Shown: piece after piece, positions 34,305 through 41,007 of the stretch
Layout of the letters: each line of letters begins with the position of its first letter
Position numbering within the stretch: the stretch's first letter is position 1
From: Candidatus Zhuqueibacterota bacterium
Lineage (GTDB): Bacteria; Zhuqueibacterota; Zhuqueibacteria; Thermofontimicrobiales; Thiofontviventaceae
Reading direction: 5' to 3'
DNA: 41,007 nt
Assembly: GCA_016926625.1 (NCBI GenBank)
Contig: JAFGOE010000056.1
Coordinates: 1-41,007 of the forward strand
Translations under genes and position numbers: made by a program
Notes under the pieces: model-generated
Database searches by the model: none
What the model was told of the DNA's origin: nothing
Seen by the model: the letters and a program-made list of their open reading frames with translations, nothing else

Positions 34305-35019
34305 GTAATCAACTACTATGAGTCGAACTCTTCCACAAAAAGAGAATCATCACCAAAATAAATTAATTTTATGAGAGATGCAAAAGATATTATTTTTTAT
34401 CATAGAAATGAAAGGACAAAATTTTTTTAAAAAAAATAAGACATCTGACAAACCGCCCATTCATCTATTTAATAAACATAACTAAATGAATAAATATATC
34501 AGGGATAAGATTCGATTGCGGATGATCTTCGTTTAAGAATCTTAAAAATAACGGGAATCGAACAAATTTGATAAAGCTTGACCTTATTATTCTAATTATT
34601 TTTTAACTCCCCAGGTAAATCCGATATAAATCTTGAATAGATACATAAACTAATGACAGGTTTTAAATATTTTTTTTTTTCTGTTCTGTAAAATTAATAT
34701 TGATTTTTTAGTTCCTAAATCCTAAATTAACTATCAGGTGATATAATGTTATTTTTTTCTCTCTAATAGAAATCGATTCGCGCAGGGTGTTTCTAGATCT
34801 ATTCTATAACGGATTTATCGGAGATGATCTGAAGCATAAATGCTATCATTTTTAAATGATTTTAAACAGATTTCTGTATCAAAATTAGAATCTATCATCA
34901 GTTGTTATAAAATATAGGGGTGGGGCTCTGTGATCTCTCTGTGCTCTCTGTGGTTTAAAAAACATCCAGGGCCCGCCATCCTAATTTATATATGTTAATC
35001 GACACCAACATCCATTATC
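34305..35019. other. 715-bp AT-rich gap before the hybrid regulator
   Basis: No ORF with support. Long A and T runs occur (for example around 34670-34681). At 34916-34957 there is a copy of the GGGCTCTGTG / CTCTCTGTGG repeat. I found no clear promoter or operator, and the regulator ATG has no strong ribosome site. Confidence 0.45.
34916..34957. repeat. GGGCTCTGTG-type dispersed repeat copy
   Basis: TGGGGCTCTGTGATCTCTCT followed by GTGCTCTCTGTGGTTT, about 60 bases before the hybrid regulator start. Closely similar to the segment at 39507-39540 and to the second half of the 33.3-kb copy. Confidence 0.5.
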
Positions 35020-38000
35020 ATGAACCTCCGTCTTCTTAAAATTATCATCTTTCTTTTTATTTTATCTACCACAACAAATATATATAGCGCTGTAAACAAC
35101 GATCTCAAATTCGATCATCTTTCTATCGCCGATGGACTCTCCAACAGCACCGTGAACTGTATCATGAAGGATAGCCGCGGTATGATGTGGTTCGGGACTA
35201 ACGACGGATTAAATAAATACGATGGCTATCAATTTACAATCTATAGAAACACTTCGGGAGTTAGTGAATCGTATACTAGTTATGAAGTAATGGCCATCAT
35301 GGAGGATAGCGATAATTATATCTGGATCGCCACGAAGAGAGGCGGACTCGATATATACGATCGAAACGCGGATAGAATTTCCAACGTGATCCCCCAATAT
35401 GATGACGACCAGCTTGTCGAATCGCTCTATGTTTTAAGCATTTTGGAGGATCATATTCACACGGTCTGGTTGGGTACTGAGGTCGGATTATATAATTTCG
35501 ATAAACAGACGAAAACCATCACGAAATATAATGCCGACACGACAAACGCGCATACACTGTCCAATAACGTTATCAATTGCCTCTATGAGGATAGCAAAAA
35601 ACGGCTCTGGATTGGCACTGCGGATGGATTAAATTTATTCGATCGTGACGGGCAATCGTTTCGACGGATCGTCTATGATCCAAATAGCGGGCACGCGACG
35701 GATATTCGTGGTATTTTTGAAGATGCTTATGGAAATCTGTGGATGAGTGTCTATTTCGGCGGTTTGATCCGTCTCGATCCTGAACGAGGCATCGTGAAGC
35801 GATATCTGCATGACAGAGACGACCCGGGTTCCATCAGTGTCAATCAATTATTTTGTATCGCCGGCGACAAAGAGGGTAATCTCTATATCGGGACCGAAAA
35901 CGGCGGTCTCAACATCTTCAACATCCAGACAGAGGAAGTCGACCAATACGTTTTCGACATCAACGATGAGAACAGCATCAATAGCAATTCAGTTTATTCT
36001 GCTTACGTATGCAGCGACGGGATCATATGGCTTGGTACGTATAATGGCGGAATTAATTATTCCAGCAAGCTGACACAGGGGTTCAGGCATTTCAGCGTGA
36101 CTCAGGGAGCATTGAACAATCCGTACATTCTCAGCATCGCTGAGGACAGGGAAGGAAATCTGTGGATCGGTACCGATGGCGGTGGATTGAACGTGTTTGA
36201 CAGGAAGAGTAGAGGATTCAAATACTACCTGCATGATGATCGGGATATGGCAAGTTTGAGCGCCAATGAGGTCACTACCGTCTTCATCGATAGCGATGAC
36301 CAGATCTGGGTTGGAACGTATCGTGCCAGCCTGGATTTATTCAATCCGAAAACAGAAAAATTTACCCATTTCCGGCATGATCCGAAAGATACAACGACGA
36401 TTCGGCATGATTTTATTTTGACAATGTTTGAAGATAACGATCGGAACCTGTACATCGGTACATTTAACGGCCTCGACCAATATAACCGCAATACACAAAC
36501 TTTCTCTCGTTTTACTTATCCGATTATTTAGGACGGCGTGTTGTCCATGCTTGAGGATAGGCAGGGGAATTACTGGGTGGGGACGTATTCGGGACTAAGC
36601 TACGTGGATAGGCAGACGGGTAGTGTTGTTAATTATTTACACGACTTCAATGATGATGTCAACGCTTTCCCTGATATCTGTTACGATATCTGTGAGGACA
36701 GCAAAGGACATATCTGGATCGGGGCAGGAAAGGGATTATATCGCTACGACAGGTATAATCAGCGATTTCTACGCTATCAATCGGATGACGGGTTGTTAAA
36801 TAACTCGATTACAGGCATCGTCGAAGATAATAGAGGCAATCTCTGGTTAAGTGCTGGACAGATGATCGTGAAAATGAACAATGCCGTTGATCTCCTACCT
36901 GAGCCCGATTATTATCATTTCGGCGTTTACGAAGGTTTAAAGGGGCTCTTCATGGCTCATAACGGTGATATTTTATTCAGTGGGAATTACGGTTTGAATA
37001 TCTTATCAACAGAGGAGCTCACCCAGAATCCGATTGCCCCACCAGTCGTTCTGACTAATTTTAAACTCTTTAATAAAGATGTGGCTATAGGAGTGGATGA
37101 TTCCCCATTACAGCAGCATATCGCTGAGACCTCATCAATCGTACTCAATCATAGACAATCGGTTTTTACTTTCGAATTTGCTGCATTGAATTATGTGTTT
37201 TCGGAAAAAAATAGATACGCCTTTATGATGGAAGAGTTTGAAAAGGAATGGAATTATGTGGGTAATCAACGTTCTGCAACCTATACGAACCTGGATCCGG
37301 GCGACTACGTGTTCCGTGTCAAGGGGACAAATAACGATGGTGTGTGGAATGAAAAGGGTGTTGCGATCAACATCAAAATACTTTCACCCTGGTGGGAGAC
37401 GTCATGGGCATATCTATTTTATTTTCTTTTTCTAAGCCTGGTGCTCATTAGTATCTGGCGTTTTCAATTGAACAGAGCCCGGATCAAACATGAGCTTGCC
37501 CTGGAACATCTTCATGCGGAGAAACTTGAGGAAATTAATCGCATGAAATCACGTTTTTTCTCCAATGTCACCCATGAATTTAGAACCCCACTTACACTCA
37601 TCATGGGACCGTTACAACAAATCTTTGCCCGGGATATCAGCGGTAAGTTCAGAGATCAATGCAATATCATCATGAGAAATAGTCAGAAACTTTATCACCT
37701 GATCAATCAGCTTCTGGACCTTTCGAAACTGGAGGCTGGTTTCATGCCGCTCGGGGCTAGACAGGAGAATATTGTTCCTCTGCTGAAAGAATACATCATT
37801 TTATTTTCACCATTAGCAGAGCGAAAACGAGTTCAACTGCATTTCTCTGTGATCAGCGATTCAAATAATGGTAACGAATCGATCGATGTGTACGTCGATC
37901 AGGAAAAATTGGAGATAATCGTCTCCAATCTGCTGTCGAACGCTATGAAATTCACTCCTGAAGGTGGTACAGTTACGCTGACTGTGCGCAAAGAGACGGG

Positions 38001-39276
38001 CAGATCGGAGTCGCTTCATGGCGACGTCGATCAACCTTCTAATGTTAACAAATTAAAACAGTGGATCAGGAATGTGTTGCCATTGACAAACCTTAACAGG
38101 CAACAGAAAGAGATCACAGATAAGGATAAACGCTTCCCTTATGGTTTCGTGGAGATCACGGTTGAAGATAACGGAATCGGTTGTCCCTATGAAAGTGTTA
38201 GTAGAATTTTCGATCGATTTTATGAGGTCGATAATGCGACGACTCCCAAACATGAAGGCACCGGCATTGGATTAGCCCTGACGAAGGAATTGGTTGATCT
38301 TCATTCGGGGATCATTTTCGCGGAAAGTGTTCAAGGTAAAGGAAGTACCTTCATCGTAAGATTACCTTTAGGCGATCATCATCTTAATGAACATGAAATT
38401 ATCAAAGAACCGATCGATAGCGAACGTGATGACCTCTTTAGCGTTGCCAGCGTGGATGAGAAAACAGATAATGCAGTGGAAACAGATGTAGGGTCAAAGT
38501 CAGTCTTAAACAAAAAGCTTCCTATTATCTTAATTGTGGAGGATGATCCTGACTTTCGTAAATATTTATTTGATTGTCTGAGTCTCAAGTACCATGTTCT
38601 GGAGGCGAAAGACGGAGTGCAGGGATTGAACCTCTCTATCGAACAAATTCCTGACCTGATTATCAGCGATGTAATCATGCCGGAAATGGACGGATATGAA
38701 CTATGCAAACGCATTAAGACCACGGAGAGCACCAGTCACATTCCAGTGATTTTACTGACTGCCAAAGCGTCGGAGGAGAGCAAGATATTAGGCTTAGAGA
38801 CGGGGGCTGATGATTACATTACGAAGCCGTTTGAGATTAAAGAGTTAAATGTAAGAATTAAAAATTTAATTGAACAACGTCGCCAGTTACGGTTGCGTTT
38901 CAGTCGGATTCAGGGATTGAAACCTGAAGAGATCGCCACGACATCTGTGGATGAAAAGTTCTTAAAAAAGGCGCTGACTATACTGGAAGCGAGGATGAGT
39001 GATCTTGATTTCAGTGTTGAAGAATTTGCCAAAGAGATCGCGCTGAGTCGTGTTCAATTGCATCGAAAATTACGCTCCCTGACCGGCCAGTCGACAAGTG
39101 AATTTATTCGCGTCGTCAGGCTGAACCGCGCTGCACAGTTGTTGAAGCAAAATCATGAATCGATAACGCAAATTGCGTATTTAGTCGGATTCAATAGCTC
39201 ATCCTATTTCAGTCGGTCGTTTTATAAACATTTCGGTGTGACTCCTTCCGATTATGCGCTTCAAAACCGTAGTTGA
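35020..39276 (+). pseudogene. Hybrid two-component system regulator (HTCS), interrupted by an in-frame TAG
   Basis: Two ORFs (35020-36531 and 36538-39276) lie in the same frame, separated only by TAG at 36529-36531; read through, the protein has 1418 residues, normal for HTCS. Order: signal peptide, about 14 propeller repeats (E-D-S-x-G-x-x-W-I-G-T), Y_Y_Y domain (about 715-790), a membrane helix, kinase with His852 in N-V-T-H-E-F-R-T-P-L, ATPase (D-N-G-I-G-C, G-T-G-I-G-L-A-L), receiver with Asp1217 in I-I-S-D-V-I-M-P-E-M-D-G, and an AraC helix-turn-helix (N-R-A-A-Q-L-L, F-N-S-S-S-Y-F-S-R-S-F). Such proteins sense oligosaccharides in the periplasm and switch on polysaccharide loci. The stop falls inside a propeller repeat. 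It may be a real nonsense mutation or a base error. Confidence 0.9.
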
Positions 39277-39303
39277 ATTAGAATAAAAAAGCTTTCACCC
39301 CAA

Positions 39304-39545
39304 AGCCCCCCCCCCCTAAAAGCTGAAACCACGAAGCTCACGAAGAAAAGCTTAAAACACGAAGCTCACGGAGCCCAACTCCCAACCACCCCAAAAATTT
39401 ATTTTTAAATTATTTTTCTTTATTTTCTTCAGGGTGTGGGTGTGGTTCTTCGTGTCCTTCGTGTCTCCTTCGTGAGCTTCGTGGTTTCAGCTTTTAAGGG
39501 AGGGGGGCAGGGCTCTGTGGGTTCTGTGTTCTCGGTGGTGAAATT
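39304..39545. repeat. Large inverted repeat of the CACGAAG family plus GGCTCTGTG segment
   Basis: Bases 39317-39345 and 39468-39496 are a perfect 29-bp inverted match (starts TAAAAGCTGAAACCACGAAG). Outside it, a run of 11 C (about 39306-39316) faces a G-rich run after 39497. Inner CACGAAG/CTTCGTG units pair imperfectly. The right side continues into GGCTCTGTG...CTCGGTGG like the 34.9-kb copy. The element starts 28 bases after the hybrid regulator stop. Confidence 0.78.
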
Positions 39546-39720
39546 TTTTTCAATGTAACATACCGACAACAAAATGAAACATGCTTGAATGACACCTCAA
39601 ATTTAATTTTGTATATTAAATTGTCGATTCTTATTTCAAACGTCAACCAAAGACAAAACCTACCCCAATATTTTAAATATGGATAAAAATTCTAAAACAT
39701 ATAAGTCTACCAAGTACTGA

Positions 39721-39850
39721 AAGGAGGTGACAGGACTATTCATGGATGTTTGTCCATGATTCCTCCGATAATCAATTCAAGGAGGATAAGTTGGCGTAAG
39801 GAGATAGTGTTTTTTTCTTTAACAACCTAAATAGGAAAAGGAGAATCACC
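39721..39850 (+). promoter_or_regulatory. Structured leader of the repeat-protein gene
   Basis: Four Shine-Dalgarno-like runs occur in 130 bases: AAGGAGG (39721), AAGGAGG (39779), AAGGAG (39798) and AAAAGGAG (39836), the last being the true site for ATG 39851. CATGGA-TGTTTG-TCCATG (39741-39758) forms a 6-bp hairpin, and TCCTCC (39761-39766) can pair with GGAGGA (39781-39786). A five-codon ORF, ATG GAT GTT TGT CCA TGA, starts at 39742. A role in translational control is inferred. Confidence 0.45.
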
Positions 39851-41007
39851 ATGCGTATTAAAACCATTGTTACAGTTTTCTTGTTTGTATTATTCGTAAG
39901 TTCCATGTCGATGGCTCAAAGCTATCAGGCCAGAGAGTCGTTTGATTATCCGATCGGTACATCGATCGATACGCTCATGGGCACGGCATCGAACGGATGG
40001 GCTGGCGCCTGGTATAAGAACATGATCTATCAGGAAAACGCGGCACTCGTATCTACCGAGGGGCTGAATTACGACGATCTCAGCTACGAAGTCCCTCACA
40101 CCGGAAACCATTTAGAGACTGTCCCTGATTCGCTCGGTACAGAACAACGATACAGTCGTAAATTGGATAAGGACTGGCCTAACGAAGCGGGGAAGAAATA
40201 TTGGATCAGCGTGGTCATGAATGTGAAGAACGCGACGGATAATGCCACCTGGCTGGGCGTAAAATATTATCTGGGCGATACCGGTGAAATATGTATGTTT
40301 GGTAAAGGACATGGCCTCGATAAATATACCTGCGGTAGCGGTTGGCATGGAGGCGAGGGTCCGGAAGTATCGTCAGTGGCATGGGCGGATGGGCCTGTGT
40401 GGTTGGTGGGACTGTCGTCGATGCAGGGAGCCGAAAGCACTGATTATGACACAACCTACATGTGGATCAATCCTGATCCTTTAGCAGGAGAACCCCAATT
40501 ATCCATGGCGGACGCCGTGGCGTTAACCAGCATGAAGAGCGGATTTAATACCATTCGCATCGAATTCGGCGGAAGCGTTGGCGAGGGACTCAGTGCCAGT
40601 TTCGATGAGTTGCGTCTCGGCACGTCCTGGGCTGATGTCTCCTCAGAAATTTTCCTTGCCCGTGAATCATTTGAATATCCGATCAGTACACCAATTGATA
40701 CGCTCATGGGGATGACTTCCAATGGCTGGGCCGGCGCCTGGTATAAGAATATGATTTATCAGGAAAATGCGGCGGTTGTTTCGTCCGAGGGCCTGGTTTA
40801 CGATGATCTTAGTTACGAAGTGCCCCATGTAGGCTATCATCTGGAGACTATTCCCGATCCGCTGGGCACGGAACAACGCTATAGTCGCATGCTGGAAAAA
40901 GACTGGCTCAATGAAGTCGGCCGTAACTACTGGATTAGTCTCGTCATGAACGTGAAAAATGCAACGGATAATGCCACCTGGCTGGGTGTGAAATATTATC
41001 TGGGTGA
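39851..41007 (+). CDS. Secreted tandem-repeat protein, ConA-like lectin type, 3' partial
   Basis: The frame from ATG 39851 (AAAAGGAG eight bases upstream) is open to the window end, 385 codons. A signal peptide (M-R-I-K-T-I-V-T-V-F-L-F-V-L-F-V to M-A-Q) is followed by repeat 1, from R-E-S-F-D-Y-P-I-G-T at 39932, and repeat 2, from R-E-S-F-E-Y-P-I-S-T at 40661; the period is 729 bases (243 residues). Shared blocks are S-N-G-W-A-G-A-W-Y-K-N-M-I-Y-Q-E-N-A-A, L-S-Y-E-V-P-H, T-E-Q-R-Y-S-R and N-A-T-W-L-G-V-K-Y-Y-L-G. F-D-E-L-R-L-G-T-S-W-A-D-V closes the first repeat, as in concanavalin A-like modules of secreted FCB and Planctomycetes proteins. It may bind glycans; a sorting domain would be expected beyond the window. 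Confidence 0.82.
   Translation, partial: MRIKTIVTVFLFVLFVSSMSMAQSYQARESFDYPIGTSIDTLMGTASNGWAGAWYKNMIYQENAALVSTEGLNYDDLSYEVPHTGNHLETVPDSLGTEQRYSRKLDKDWPNEAGKKYWISVVMNVKNATDNATWLGVKYYLGDTGEICMFGKGHGLDKYTCGSGWHGGEGPEVSSVAWADGPVWLVGLSSMQGAESTDYDTTYMWINPDPLAGEPQLSMADAVALTSMKSGFNTIRIEFGGSVGEGLSASFDELRLGTSWADVSSEIFLARESFEYPISTPIDTLMGMTSNGWAGAWYKNMIYQENAAVVSSEGLVYDDLSYEVPHVGYHLETIPDPLGTEQRYSRMLEKDWLNEVGRNYWISLVMNVKNATDNATWLGVKYYLG

Noticed and set aside
39890..40876. Several ORFs of 66-88 codons on either strand near the window end
   Set aside because: They are shadows of the long open frame from 39851; their repetition simply follows the 729-base tandem repeat.

Overview
The window comes from a moderately AT-rich Gram-negative bacterium of the Bacteroidota/FCB type. 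The signs are a C-terminal type IX secretion sorting domain on a cellulase-like enzyme, a hybrid two-component system (propeller, kinase, receiver, AraC) as used for polysaccharide loci, a kelch-sodium symporter fusion, an OprP-type porin and several exported hypothetical proteins. Clear Shine-Dalgarno sequences, TTG starts and a sigma-54 promoter fit deep FCB lineages (Calditrichota, KSB1, Ignavibacteria) better than Bacteroides. The exact taxon cannot be fixed from the sequence.

Layout. 1-8.7 kb: the end of a GH5 enzyme with a sorting domain, then a minus-strand run of small proteins (DUF3788, DUF1801, DUF1579), an esterase and a sialic acid pair (N-acetylneuraminate lyase plus a mutarotase-symporter fusion). 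Two decayed genes lie among them, a beta-helix protein start and a prenyltransferase-like C-terminus. 9.3-13.7 kb: a GH130 mannoside enzyme, a patatin-like lipase, an unrecognised secreted protein, an SDR remnant and a dodecin. 13.9-24.4 kb is the most coherent part. A minus-strand operon (two CYTH-type proteins, a DASS transporter, a PhoU-like protein, a PiT transporter, a phosphate-selective porin) faces a plus-strand operon (membrane-anchored PhnD-like binding protein, NtrB-like kinase, NtrC-like activator). Between them lie a -24/-12 promoter for the minus operon and three copies of a TGTCGA-N4-TCGACA-like palindrome placed as an enhancer. I read this as a self-contained sigma-54 phosphate (or polyphosphate) acquisition regulon.

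24.7-31.5 kb: a LytS/LytTR two-component pair divergent from a MacA-MacB-TolC export operon whose tolC-like gene is frameshifted. 31.5-32.4 kb: a terminator and a field of REP-like palindromes. 32.4-33.0 kb: a YefM/YoeB toxin-antitoxin pair with two TGTACA operator boxes. 33.4-34.3 kb: a sugar phosphate isomerase-like protein. 35.0-39.3 kb: the hybrid two-component regulator, interrupted by one in-frame TAG. 39.85 kb to the edge: a secreted protein of tandem 243-residue repeats, open at the window end, with a structured leader.

Intergenic DNA carries a dispersed repeat family built on CACGAAG/CTTCGTG units, which forms long perfect inverted repeats at 24.4-24.7 and 39.3-39.5 kb, with related GGCTCTGTG-type copies at 33.3, 34.9 and 39.5 kb. 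No rRNA, tRNA or CRISPR array was seen. The several broken genes suggest either a genome under decay or residual assembly errors.
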